From positions 2,764,799 through 2,828,798 of the forward strand of contig NZ_CP128399.1 of the NCBI RefSeq assembly GCF_030389965.1: 64,000 nucleotides of DNA. Reading direction: 5' to 3'. Positions 38,337-46,593 of this stretch are shown here, piece by piece. Under the pieces are notes generated by a model. That model was not told where the DNA came from and made no database searches. It was given only the letters and a program-made list of their open reading frames with translations. A program made the translations under genes and the position numbers. This stretch comes from Candidatus Chlorohelix allophototropha. Its GTDB lineage: Bacteria > Chloroflexota > Chloroflexia > Chloroheliales > Chloroheliaceae. Each line of letters opens with the position of its first letter. Position 1 is the stretch's first letter.

Positions 38337-40862
38337 TCAAGTTGCCAGAGTAGCGACAGTTACGCCGTCACCACCCTCACCGTTTTCGCCGCTGCGAAAA
38401 GATTTTACCAGTGGGTGCGATTTCAGATAGGTACGTACAACCTGACGTAACGCACCCGTACCTTTGCCATGCACCAGCCTGACAAAAGGCATGTTAGATA
38501 GGTAAGCATCGTTCAAATAGCGATCCAACGCCGCTGCTACCTCTTCCGCCCGCCAACCGCGCATATCCAGTTCCAGCGAAACAGTTTCGGACAGTTCGGC
38601 GCGGCTTCGGGCATTAACCCGGATACCGCTTTTTTCAGCCGCTCCGTCAAGATCGGCACGCTCCCGAAGAGTCAACGGCTTATCAGATGAACGGGGCTTG
38701 CCGGGAAGGCGTTTTAAGTCCAGCGATGAAATTTTAACCTTGAAGCTACCGAACTGTACCTCGTAGATACCCTCAGTATCTGGACCAGCCAATAGCACGC
38801 CTTCCTGTTGCAAACTGATAATTTGCACCCGATCTCCCGGTTTCAGTTCTCCAATAAAGGGTTCGGGTTCGGACTCAGCGCGGGTTTTAGCCTGAGCCTT
38901 TTCGCGGGCGCGGCGTTGCGCTCTGCGTTGCAATTCGAGCGCGAGTTTTTCCGCTTCTGCCAACGCTTTACGTTGCTTCTCCAACTCAGCCGCTATTTCG
39001 GTTTTCTCACCAGCCGCGCGCACTGCCTGATCAATATCAACAAGCCGTTGCCGTACTGCCCGACTCTCCTCACGCATCGCAATCAGGTCTTGCTCGAATT
39101 CGAGACGAGCTTCCTCTCTAGCGGCTGCCGCTGCTTTGCGTTTCTCATCCTCTATATGCCGTAGTTGCCGATTCAACTCGTCTCGCTGTCTTTCGATTTC
39201 AGCTTTCAGCTTCATAGCTTCATAGCGAGCTTGCCCGGCTTCATCGCGCTCGGACTGGATTTTTGAAATTAGGGCATCTACCTGCACATCGTCACTGGAT
39301 ACGTAGGTACGCGCTTGCTCGATAATACTAGCGGGTAAACCCAAGCGCGAGGCAATCGCCAGCGCATTGCTGCGACCGGGCAAGCCGATATCCAGAATAT
39401 AGGTAGGCGAAAGGGTTTCCACATCGAAACGCACGCTGGCATTCTGCACACCCGGAGTCAGGTAAGCGTAGCTCTTCAATTCGCTATAGTGCGTAGTGAT
39501 AGCGGCATGGGCTTCTCGTTGCAAAATATGTTCAATCAGGCTTCGCGCTAGGGCTGCGCCTTCGGTGGGGTCAGTGCCCGCGCCCAGTTCATCCAGTATC
39601 ACCAGCGTATTGCGGTCAATTTCGCCCAGTATGCCGATGATATTGTTGATATGGCTGGAAAAGGTGCTGAGGCTTTGCTCAATACTTTGCTCATCGCCGA
39701 TATCGGCAAAGATTTTTTGGAATACCACCGTCTGGGAACCCTCTTCTACCGGCAAGTGCAAACCCGCCATCGCCATAAGAGTCAACAAAGCGGCAGTTTT
39801 CAAGCTGACAGTTTTACCGCCGGTATTAGGTCCGGTTATCACCAGCACCCTAAAATCCCCACCCAAGTAGAAATCAATCGGCACTACTTTTCCACTGATA
39901 AGAGGATGACGCGCCCGAATAAAATTCAAAAGGTGGGTACCTTCCGGTAAAACCACACCGGGAAGGGGGATAGTAGCCAGTTTCGGTTGGGTAGCGCGCA
40001 AATCGGCGGCATAACGCGCCTTGGCAAAAGTTAGGTCGAGTTCAGCCAGCGCCTCAACCATTTGCAGCAGTTCCGAAACGTGCCTTCCCACTTTTGCGGC
40101 TAACTCGCGCAAGACCCGCTCGATTTCATCTTTTTCGTCCAGTTGCAGTTGCTTCCACTGATTGTTCAGGTCAAGTGTAGCCAACGGTTCCATATACACC
40201 GTTTGCCCGCTGGCAGACTGGTCGTGGATGATGCCACGCAATTGCCCCTTAAATTCAGCTTTGACCGGGACTACATAGCGCCCATTGCGGAGGGTAATAA
40301 TCGACTCCTGCAAAAGCGTTTGGTATGAGCTTGAGGAAATAATGGAATTAAGCTTGTCTAACAACCGCCCGTGTGTAATGCGTATCTGTTCGCGAATACG
40401 CCTTAGCGCAGGGCTGGCAGAGTCCAGTACCGTACCATCTGAGCTGATTGTTTGCTCAATTTCGCCTTCAAGTAGCGGCAAATCAGCCAGTCGCGCCGCT
40501 ATCTGCGACAGATAATAAAGTGAGCCATCCTGATTAGATTTCATAATGGAATGGCGCAGGATACGGCTGCTTTCGAGGGTAGCGCGAATTTCCAGAAAGG
40601 CGGAAGGGTCAAGCGCGCGCCCGATTGCTGCAATCCTTACGTTATCGCGAATATCACGCGCCCCACCGATAGTAGTTTCAGGGCGTTTTTCCAGCAAGAT
40701 ACGCGCTTCCGCGGTAGTGTCGAGGCGAACCTGCACTTCGGCAGAGTCGGTGGAAGGGCGCAAAGTTTCAAGCAAGGCACGTCCGGCGCTAAAACTGGTA
40801 TAGCGCGCCAAGCGCTCCAGTACCTTGTGAAACTCCAGCACCCGCAAAGTTCGTTCGTTCAT
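38337..40862 (-). CDS. mutS2: MutS2 protein (DNA mismatch-repair-like ATPase with Smr nuclease domain)
   Basis: 841 residues. The MutS core and clamp (about 1-300) precede the ATPase with Walker A GPNTGGKTVSLKT at 344-356, FADIGDEQSIEQSLSTFSSH, and LVILDELGAGTDPTEG. A coiled coil covers about 510-660, a KOW-like segment (GDRVQIISLQQEGVLLAG) about 685-720, and the C-terminal Smr domain has LDMRGWRAEEV and LVHGKGTGALR. MutS2 limits recombination, or rescues collided ribosomes in Bacillus. It starts 2 bases after the cvpA-like gene and is followed by dprA. Confidence 0.95.
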   Translation of the reverse strand: MNERTLRVLEFHKVLERLARYTSFSAGRALLETLRPSTDSAEVQVRLDTTAEARILLEKRPETTIGGARDIRDNVRIAAIGRALDPSAFLEIRATLESSRILRHSIMKSNQDGSLYYLSQIAARLADLPLLEGEIEQTISSDGTVLDSASPALRRIREQIRITHGRLLDKLNSIISSSSYQTLLQESIITLRNGRYVVPVKAEFKGQLRGIIHDQSASGQTVYMEPLATLDLNNQWKQLQLDEKDEIERVLRELAAKVGRHVSELLQMVEALAELDLTFAKARYAADLRATQPKLATIPLPGVVLPEGTHLLNFIRARHPLISGKVVPIDFYLGGDFRVLVITGPNTGGKTVSLKTAALLTLMAMAGLHLPVEEGSQTVVFQKIFADIGDEQSIEQSLSTFSSHINNIIGILGEIDRNTLVILDELGAGTDPTEGAALARSLIEHILQREAHAAITTHYSELKSYAYLTPGVQNASVRFDVETLSPTYILDIGLPGRSNALAIASRLGLPASIIEQARTYVSSDDVQVDALISKIQSERDEAGQARYEAMKLKAEIERQRDELNRQLRHIEDEKRKAAAAAREEARLEFEQDLIAMREESRAVRQRLVDIDQAVRAAGEKTEIAAELEKQRKALAEAEKLALELQRRAQRRAREKAQAKTRAESEPEPFIGELKPGDRVQIISLQQEGVLLAGPDTEGIYEVQFGSFKVKISSLDLKRLPGKPRSSDKPLTLRERADLDGAAEKSGIRVNARSRAELSETVSLELDMRGWRAEEVAAALDRYLNDAYLSNMPFVRLVHGKGTGALRQVVRTYLKSHPLVKSFRSGENGEGGDGVTVATLAT

Positions 40863-40864
40863 TG

Positions 40865-41434
40865 TTATCCGAAGAGAGGGTTATCTTTGAATACGGGTAT
40901 CTGAGCTACCGGCAACCAAGGCGAGAGAATGTTTAAATAAACATATCTGAGTGATCTAAGAATACCGAAAATTATTGAGGCATCAAAGCCTTCTCGGATT
41001 GAATTGCTATAATTATTCGGCTGCCCGGTACTGAGCCAGACAATCATAACCATGTTTCTGACCACAAAAGCAAGTACGAACAAACCGAAGATTCCCGCAA
41101 ACATTCCCAGCGCCAGTCCACCCAATTGGTCAAGGTTAGCCAAACGCTTGGGTATATAGATCGTTTTAGTAAAGCTCCAGAGAATAAGGGTAAAAACAAT
41201 ACTCCACACCACCCAGAGCGTAAAAAACCACACAATCTGGTTCGTAGCGCGTGAGGTAGCGTTTCCGGCAGTAGCGGTCAAATCGGCAAAGACGACATAG
41301 AAAAAAGTGGCAATCTGTATTCCCAGATACATGCCTACTATACCGGTCCCGACTTTGACCAGACCCATATTGAAACCCATAAAAGCGATAATCAAAATAA
41401 CTAACAGTAGTATGAAATCAATTATCAGTCCCAA
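40865..41434 (-). CDS. CvpA-family membrane protein
   Basis: 189 residues with four hydrophobic helices and a start LIIDFILLLVILIIAFMGFNMGL typical of the CvpA/colicin V production family. The family's function is not well defined; it is often found next to mutS2 in Gram-positive-type genomes, as here. The start codon is TTG (41432-41434), with AGGGGGT about 7 bases upstream. It heads the cvpA-mutS2-dprA-lipoprotein run. Confidence 0.8.
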   Translation of the reverse strand: MGLIIDFILLLVILIIAFMGFNMGLVKVGTGIVGMYLGIQIATFFYVVFADLTATAGNATSRATNQIVWFFTLWVVWSIVFTLILWSFTKTIYIPKRLANLDQLGGLALGMFAGIFGLFVLAFVVRNMVMIVWLSTGQPNNYSNSIREGFDASIIFGILRSLRYVYLNILSPWLPVAQIPVFKDNPLFG

Positions 41435-41581
41435 GAGGGCACCCCCTGTCGGTAACTAAAAGTAGTCCTGATTATAAATTATTGTCAACTAACGCTATTG
41501 TAAAGGTTTTTCTAAAGGCACGCAACAGATTGAATTATATCTGGTAGAAAAGTCCGGTAAAAAAAGGGGAAGGGCGACTTC

Positions 41582-41880
41582 TCAAAATCGTCCAAAAGAC
41601 CCGGTAATAGCCAAACTCACGCTGCCAAGCGGATCTCTGTGCAGACCACAGTCCCGCCTGTAGCCAATTGCTTGACCGCTATTACTTACCGCCGAACTGG
41701 AGGTGTTCCTTCCTTACTCTAGCGCTATCCTCTTCTCAACTTCCACCCACATAATAGGCGGTGACGCCGTTCCGCCCCTTCGCTACTCTCGCCCCACCTC
41801 CGTTACCCCATCCACTAGCGTGCTGACGCTCACCGGCTTGCAAATTAGCTCACAACATAGCATCATATGCGCTAGTTTCA
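41582..41880 (-). pseudogene. RHS/YD-repeat protein fragment
   Basis: Read on the minus strand, pieces in different frames match the RHS core: NGVTAYYVGG, then FGGK with VIAVKQL in a shifted frame, then LHRDPLGSVSLA. In-frame stops and frameshifts separate them, and it ends in a stop after unrelated residues. Bases 41615-41702 are about 93% identical to 43633-43720. The sequence is non-functional and is the part of an RHS gene that would follow the piece at 42600-42805. Confidence 0.75.
41615..41702. repeat. 88-bp direct repeat, copy 1 (copy 2 at 43633-43720)
   Basis: The two copies differ at six positions by eye (about 93% identity) and lie 2 kb apart in the same orientation. Both carry the RHS segment ending in LHGDxLGSVSLA on the minus strand. 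They are the best visible substrate for recombination that deletes or swaps the cassettes between them. Confidence 0.8.
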
Positions 41881-41945
41881 CATGCTACAATAAAGAAAGC
41901 GAAGTTTTCTCAGGTCGTAGGCTAGTGAACATTGGAGGCGGGAGC

Positions 41946-42566
41946 ATGTTTCAGCCCAACAAACCTTTCTACCCAGTAGAAGAATATCTCTGGAAAGAGC
42001 AACGAGCCAATATTAAAAACGAATATTTCGATGGGCAGATTTATTCGATGGCTGGTGGTAGCCCGGAGCATAGTCAGATTCAGGCTAATATCATTCTAGA
42101 ACTGGGTACACTTTTACGAGGTAAAGATTGCCGGGTATTAACCAGCGACCTTAAAATTGGGGTGGAAGATAAGGCTGAGCTAAAAGCGCGAAGTGGGCGA
42201 AAAAAAAGCAGGGATTTTATCACCTACCCGGATGCCAGTGTGATTTGTGGTCAACTGCAATTTTATCGTGGGGATCGTTTCACGGTTGCCAACCCACTTA
42301 TTCTGTTTGAGGTGCTAAGCCCTTCAACTCGCAACTATGATACCAGCTTCAAATTAGAGCATTACCAGCGAATTACCAGCCTAAAAGCCTATATCATGCT
42401 TGATTCTGAGAGGATTTGGGTGCAGAGTTGCCAGCGGATCGGGGATGAAAACCGCTGGATTCTGGAAGAGCCTTTGGAAGATTTAGAAGATGTGCTACGG
42501 TTGGAAGCTTTAGGACTGGAAATACCCCTAAGTCAGCTATATGAGCGCGTAGAATTTGAGGAATAA
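41946..42566 (+). CDS. Uma2 family endonuclease-fold protein (DUF820)
   Basis: 206 residues from the ATG at 41946, with GGAGG 7 bases upstream; the frame is open further upstream, but that part overlaps RHS remnants. Features of the Uma2/PD-(D/E)XK-like fold are YFDGQIYSMAGGSPEHSQIQANI, the DASVICG strand, and LILFEVLSPSTRNYDTSFKLEHYQRITSLKAYIMLD, which holds the Glu and Lys of the presumed active site. The family is common in many copies in Chloroflexota and cyanobacteria, and its targets are unknown. It is on the plus strand, between two minus-strand RHS fragments. Confidence 0.85.
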   Translation: MFQPNKPFYPVEEYLWKEQRANIKNEYFDGQIYSMAGGSPEHSQIQANIILELGTLLRGKDCRVLTSDLKIGVEDKAELKARSGRKKSRDFITYPDASVICGQLQFYRGDRFTVANPLILFEVLSPSTRNYDTSFKLEHYQRITSLKAYIMLDSERIWVQSCQRIGDENRWILEEPLEDLEDVLRLEALGLEIPLSQLYERVEFEE

Positions 42567-42599
42567 CCCGTGAGTTCAATCGCGGCACTTGCCTCCTAG

Positions 42600-42805
42600 A
42601 GTTTGAACTCGGCGAAATGCCGATAGGTTTCGAACGCAAAGTGGAATATGCCGTTGGCATCGTAGCCGTAGTTCTGTCCCCCCACGCTTGATGGAGTATG
42701 CGGTCGCGGCTGCCCGCCCACCGGATATGCTTCCGTCACTCCAGCCTTTGAGGTGATGTTCCCGATGGTGTCGTACTGGTAGCTCTCGTCGTACCCCGCC
42801 GGCCC
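42600..42805 (-). pseudogene. RHS/YD-repeat protein fragment
   Basis: On the minus strand the frame reads YDESYQYDTIGNITSKAG, then TPSSVGGQNYGYDANG, two clear YD-type repeat units. Homology stops abruptly at YDANG (about 42646), followed by unrelated residues and a stop. No start codon or upstream RHS body is present. It is a truncated remnant. Confidence 0.8.
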
Positions 42806-42912
42806 GAAAACTGATAGATTTTGAGGATATTAAACAGCTTTGCGATCAAACTAATCAGATCAATTTTATCAATTATCTTGGTTATAACCAGTCTACACTA
42901 ATACTATTTCAT

Positions 42913-43428
42913 CTAAATCGTAGAGTAAAAAATATCGCTGTTAGCAACTAACTGTAAAGATTTGAAATAGTGAGATCTTCTATAATCTTCCTCATAATAC
43001 TTAAAATCGTCCCCACCTAGAAGATCCTTGAAATCTTCGGGAAGGGAAGGGCGATATAAGGCTAAAGCGTATTCTGGGAACAGATAAGAATAACCTAACT
43101 CGAAATCGTCCTTGTCATATGGCGTTTCTTTACCTAATATCTCAATTAATTCTTCAACTCTAATATTGAATATATCAATGTTTCGATAATGTACACTAAT
43201 TTCCTTATTTACATCCACTCCAATCTGTATAACCTTACCATCACTGGCTGAGTAAGCAACTACATAAGAATTGTGGTAATAAAAGGTCTGGTTCTCTTCA
43301 CCCGGTGGTACACCTTCTGGAAGTACTGATGATGGTGCAACAGGCATTGCAGCATATACTTCAGCTCTAGTCATATCGAATTTAACTGGGCCTATACCCA
43401 CTTTTGGTAATAATTGATATACTTCCAT
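42913..43428 (-). CDS. unknown protein, possible orphan immunity protein of an RHS toxin
   Basis: 171 residues, soluble, acidic and AT-rich. I do not recognise it with certainty. The opening VGIGPVKFDMTRAEVYAAM resembles a start seen in many small proteins encoded beside polymorphic toxins. It begins 11 bases after the last readable RHS core motif (DPQVGKFVSSDT), with AAAGG upstream of the ATG, just where a toxin tip or immunity gene would sit. It is in a different frame from that motif, so it is a separate ORF. The function is inferred from position only. Confidence 0.55.
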   Translation of the reverse strand: MEVYQLLPKVGIGPVKFDMTRAEVYAAMPVAPSSVLPEGVPPGEENQTFYYHNSYVVAYSASDGKVIQIGVDVNKEISVHYRNIDIFNIRVEELIEILGKETPYDKDDFELGYSYLFPEYALALYRPSLPEDFKDLLGGDDFKYYEEDYRRSHYFKSLQLVANSDIFYSTI

Positions 43429-43439
43429 TTGTTACCTTT

Positions 43440-43742
43440 ATAATCTATCGTATCGCTGGAGACGAACTTTCCAACTTGCGGGTCATATGTAGAAGAGTAG
43501 CCCTGTCCCGTCTAGCCTCTGCCCTGTGTAGTTCATACTGGTCTGGCTGATGCCTCCCAGCCACACCTTGCCCCAAGCGTTATACTCCACTCCTGCTGGC
43601 TGGCAACTGTTCCACTGCTATCAGTAGCAAGGCTCACACTGCCAAGCTGGTCTCCGTGCAGACCACAGTCCCGCCTGTATCCAGTTGCTTGACCGCTATT
43701 ACTTACCGCCGAACTGGAGAATTTAAGAAGTTTAACTACCAC
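43440..43742 (-). pseudogene. RHS core C-terminal fragment, frameshifted
   Basis: On the minus strand the pieces read LHGDQLGSVSLATDSSGTV, then NAWGKV, LGGISQTSMNYTGQRLDGTGLLFY and YDPQVGKFVSSDT. This is the end of the RHS core up to the conserved DPxxGxFxSxDT. At least two frame changes are needed: one at a duplicated GAGTGGAGT before NAWGK, and one at LLFY, where several codons of the usual YNARYYDP are missing. The gene is broken. Confidence 0.85.
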
Positions 43743-44242
43743 AATAATTTCAAAGGCAAATTAAGCTTAATTGACTCCTCTGATCCTATTTTCAGCGTAG
43801 TGGCCAAATCTAAGATATCATCCCAAGTATATTCTGGATTATTAGTAGGAAAATTTAAGGCTAATAAACTCTTCAAGCCGTATATTTTAGTCTGCTCTTC
43901 CACCTTCCTTGTTACTCTACCTATCTCTTGTTGGAATACATAAGACGAACCTACCGAATAAGTACCGTAGCTTTCATCTTTAAGATAAAATGGTTTATCA
44001 AAAGAAGCCGGAATAAAAAAGACTGTACCTGTATAGCAACCATAATACTGGGGGAACAAATTATATTCTTCCTCGGTAGCAAGAAAGGAGTCAAATTCTG
44101 GGTAATTCAATGGGAATTTTTCGCCTCTTATAATGGCCAAGCTAACTCTCTTGAGAGCATAAAATCTGCTTGCCATGGCTGAAGTTTCTATAGACCCAGT
44201 AATTTCTGAAGGCTCTTCCCAGGGTATCTTTTCCCAACCCAT
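43736..44242 (-). CDS. unknown protein, possibly a truncated RHS-locus cassette
   Basis: 168 residues, AT-rich, no known family seen. Aromatic-rich segments (EEYNLFPQYYGCYTGTVFFIP, ESYGTYSVGSSYVF) suggest a compact folded domain. The ATG at 44242 has no SD, and the frame stays open and protein-like upstream to about 44332 (RVIYQRKRVEQIREYM) without a start codon. It may therefore be the tail of a longer protein that lost its 5' part. Its end overlaps the beginning of the RHS C-terminal fragment by 7 bases. It could be an immunity gene or a toxin tip. Confidence 0.45.
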   Translation of the reverse strand: MGWEKIPWEEPSEITGSIETSAMASRFYALKRVSLAIIRGEKFPLNYPEFDSFLATEEEYNLFPQYYGCYTGTVFFIPASFDKPFYLKDESYGTYSVGSSYVFQQEIGRVTRKVEEQTKIYGLKSLLALNFPTNNPEYTWDDILDLATTLKIGSEESIKLNLPLKLLW

Positions 44243-44385
44243 ATATTCACGAATCTGCTCTACCCTTTTCCTCTGGTAAATAACCCGTGCAGGTGGACCA
44301 CCTACTCTTTTTATAAGTGAAAAGGGGTCTGTCTATAATACTAGCAACTTCAATTCCTATTCCCATTTTTAAGTACCACGATAAA

Positions 44386-44982
44386 TTATTCTGCCTTAAT
44401 CAGTGGAGCAATGATATTTTCACAAAAGTAATTGTATAAAACTTTACGTTCTTCGTCTTTTACAAAATCCCTTTTTGCGTCTTCTCGCAAACCATTTAAC
44501 ATATTTTCAAGGGTTGTTTCATCAAATCCCATAAAAAATCTCAATGTTTCTTCATCAAGTGAGATTCCCTGAGAATCTGAGATCTTCAAATGCAAAAATT
44601 GCTGTAACTGAACTATTTTAGAATTTCTAATTTCATGCAAATTACTAAATTTTATCGGTAATTGTAAAATCTTAAGGGTAAAAGTTATAATGGAGTAGAG
44701 TACAAAATCTTCCGATAAGGTTTTTGTAAGTTTAACACATAATTTCTTGAATCTTTTGTAGCTATAATTTGGTACTTTCAAGGGCATAAATAGCTCAGTG
44801 TCGCCTGGATCGAAAAAAACTTTAGGTTCTAAAATGGAAAAATAAGTTTGTGGGAAAATAGCATCACGCTTTTTAGGGTCTATTTCATCAAGTATCTCAA
44901 AAAACATAGAGAGCTTAACAAAAGGGGGTTTTAACAAGTACTTAATGTGTTCGGGATGAAAAAAAGCTAGTTCATTCATCAT
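44386..44982 (-). CDS. unknown protein, 198 aa
   Basis: No family is recognised. It is AT-rich and rich in Phe, Leu and Lys, helical, with no signal peptide or clear membrane helix. Segments such as PEHIKYLLKPPFVKLSMFFEILDEIDP and GFDETTLENMLNGLREDAKRDF look like a folded soluble domain. The base composition differs from the flanking housekeeping genes, which suggests recent acquisition. It is the first ORF of the minus-strand group that runs into the RHS fragments, so an immunity-like role is possible but unproven. Confidence 0.5.
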   Translation of the reverse strand: MMNELAFFHPEHIKYLLKPPFVKLSMFFEILDEIDPKKRDAIFPQTYFSILEPKVFFDPGDTELFMPLKVPNYSYKRFKKLCVKLTKTLSEDFVLYSIITFTLKILQLPIKFSNLHEIRNSKIVQLQQFLHLKISDSQGISLDEETLRFFMGFDETTLENMLNGLREDAKRDFVKDEERKVLYNYFCENIIAPLIKAE

Positions 44983-45318
44983 ACAATTTTACGGTATCTT
45001 CTACTGAAAACATAAACAACACAAATTGATAGGCGTTCGTCTGGTAGCGGACAATCACTCTGAACTTGGTTAAGTTCCTTTTATCTCTTGTGTCCGATCT
45101 AGTCCTATCCCTTACAATTTAAATCATTCCAAATGCCTCTATAAAAGCATCTTTTCTACTCGATTTGGGCTATAATGCTGACCTCTCGCTTAAGCACCTT
45201 TTAAATACTAATCAACAATAAGCCCAATTTCATGTGCTAAAAATTGAGGGAACTCAAAGTTGTCACTACCCTAATGAAAATTTATAGTGTTTTGCCTCCA
45301 TCGGCTAAACCGCCAGCA
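44983..45318. other. intergenic region between the cassette group and thrC
   Basis: About 336 bases in which I see no gene. No convincing terminator for the minus-strand cassette genes is seen, and thrC ends at 45319 without an obvious hairpin. A TATAAT (about 45170) has no good -35 partner. Confidence 0.4.
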
Positions 45319-46593
45319 TTAATTCTCTTCCAGCAACTTCATCAAATCGTCCAGCGTACCTGCCATTTGCACCAAAGGATTTGCACCGGGATTCGCCGGA
45401 TTGCTGTGGTAGTTCACAATACTATCGGCATCTTTCAGGATATGCCCGGTCATGATTGCCACTACCCGGTCGCCCTTCCCGATAATTTCCTTCTCGCGCA
45501 GTTTGCGGACACCTGCCAGAGTTGCGCCTGCCGCCGGTTCGCCACCGATACCGCTGCGATCAAGTACCGCCTTCGCCTCCATTATCTCGGTGTCGGTTAC
45601 CATATCAACCACGCCGTCCGTCCACTCAATGGCGCGGCGGGCTTTGGCAAGGTTCACCGGATTGCCGATGCGGATAGCGGTTGCCACCGTTTCAGGTTTT
45701 TGTGCCTTGAAGCGGGTAAACTCGCTGCGATAATATTGGTAGAAAGGGCTTGCTCCTTCAGCTTGAATAGTGGCAATACGTGGCAGTTTTTCGCCAATCA
45801 AACCGAGTTCGCGCATTTCCCAAAGGGCTTTGCCAAAAGCGGAGGTATTGCCGAGGTTTCCACCCGACACCACAATCCAATCCGGCGCTTGCCAATCCAA
45901 TTGCTGTAGCGCCTCGAAAATGATAGTTTTCTGCCCTTCCAACCGGAAAGGATTGAGCGAGTTTACTAGATACACGCCCTTTTCCTTGCTCACGCGCCTT
46001 ACCAATTCCAGCGCATCATCGAAGCTACCCTCGACCTGTACGGTTTTAGCCCCGTATGCCATAGTCTGGCTCAATTTGCCTAGCGCGACCTTGCCGGAAG
46101 GAATGAAGGTAAGGGCTTTTAGTCCGGCACGTGCGGCATAGCCCGCCAGTGAAGCGGAAGTATTGCCGCTACTGGCACAAGCCACATATTTTGCCCCGAT
46201 CCAGTTGGCGTGGCTGATACCCACCGTCATGCCGCGATCTTTGAAAGAACCGGTAGGGTTTTCGCCTTCGTGTTTGAGCCACAGGTTTTCCAACCCTGCC
46301 CACTTTGCCAGGCGCGCATCCTCATAAAGATTTGTGTTCCCCTCGTTGCGGGACACAATCGCTTCGTTGGGAAAAGGCGCAACCAATTCGCGCCAACGCC
46401 ATACGCCGCTACCGTTGGGAAATCCGCGCTCAACTCGCCGCTTCTCAGCCCACTCGCGGGTGATAACCCCTTTCAAAGCTTCGAGGTCGTGTTTTACCTC
46501 TAGCAAACCGTCACAAGTTTCACAACCCGATATTGCAGCGCTAAGTGCATATTCGCGCCCGCACTGGATACAAACCACTTTAGTTTCCAACAT
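45319..46593 (-). CDS. thrC: threonine synthase
   Basis: 424 residues. It converts O-phosphohomoserine to threonine using pyridoxal phosphate. The PLP lysine is in NPTGSFKDRGMT; the phosphate loop region is ACASSGNTSASLAGYAARAG, followed by VSGGNLGNTSAFGKAL. The N-terminus has a zinc-ribbon-like pattern (CIQCGREY...CETCDG), as in several bacterial and archaeal threonine synthases. The start overlaps the end of asd by 14 bases, so translation is coupled. The operon is preceded by a T-box leader. Confidence 0.95.
   Translation of the reverse strand: MLETKVVCIQCGREYALSAAISGCETCDGLLEVKHDLEALKGVITREWAEKRRVERGFPNGSGVWRWRELVAPFPNEAIVSRNEGNTNLYEDARLAKWAGLENLWLKHEGENPTGSFKDRGMTVGISHANWIGAKYVACASSGNTSASLAGYAARAGLKALTFIPSGKVALGKLSQTMAYGAKTVQVEGSFDDALELVRRVSKEKGVYLVNSLNPFRLEGQKTIIFEALQQLDWQAPDWIVVSGGNLGNTSAFGKALWEMRELGLIGEKLPRIATIQAEGASPFYQYYRSEFTRFKAQKPETVATAIRIGNPVNLAKARRAIEWTDGVVDMVTDTEIMEAKAVLDRSGIGGEPAAGATLAGVRKLREKEIIGKGDRVVAIMTGHILKDADSIVNYHSNPANPGANPLVQMAGTLDDLMKLLEEN

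Noticed and set aside
41703-41945. N-terminal extension of the Uma2 frame
   Set aside because: The residues are Ser/Thr/Pro-rich antisense of RHS remnants; the ATG at 41946 has a good SD and matches the family start.
42811-42951. Short plus-strand frame reading LIDFEDIKQLCDQTNQ and onward
   Set aside because: It looks protein-like but has no start codon or SD, overlaps the 3' end of the 171-aa ORF, and is only 47 codons. It may be a remnant of a lost cassette.
41435-45318. Prophage or insertion sequence
   Set aside because: No integrase, transposase, phage structural gene or terminal inverted repeats were found in the accessory stretch.
45244-45909. 221-codon plus-strand frame
   Set aside because: It lies antisense to the unambiguous threonine synthase gene and has no family features or SD.
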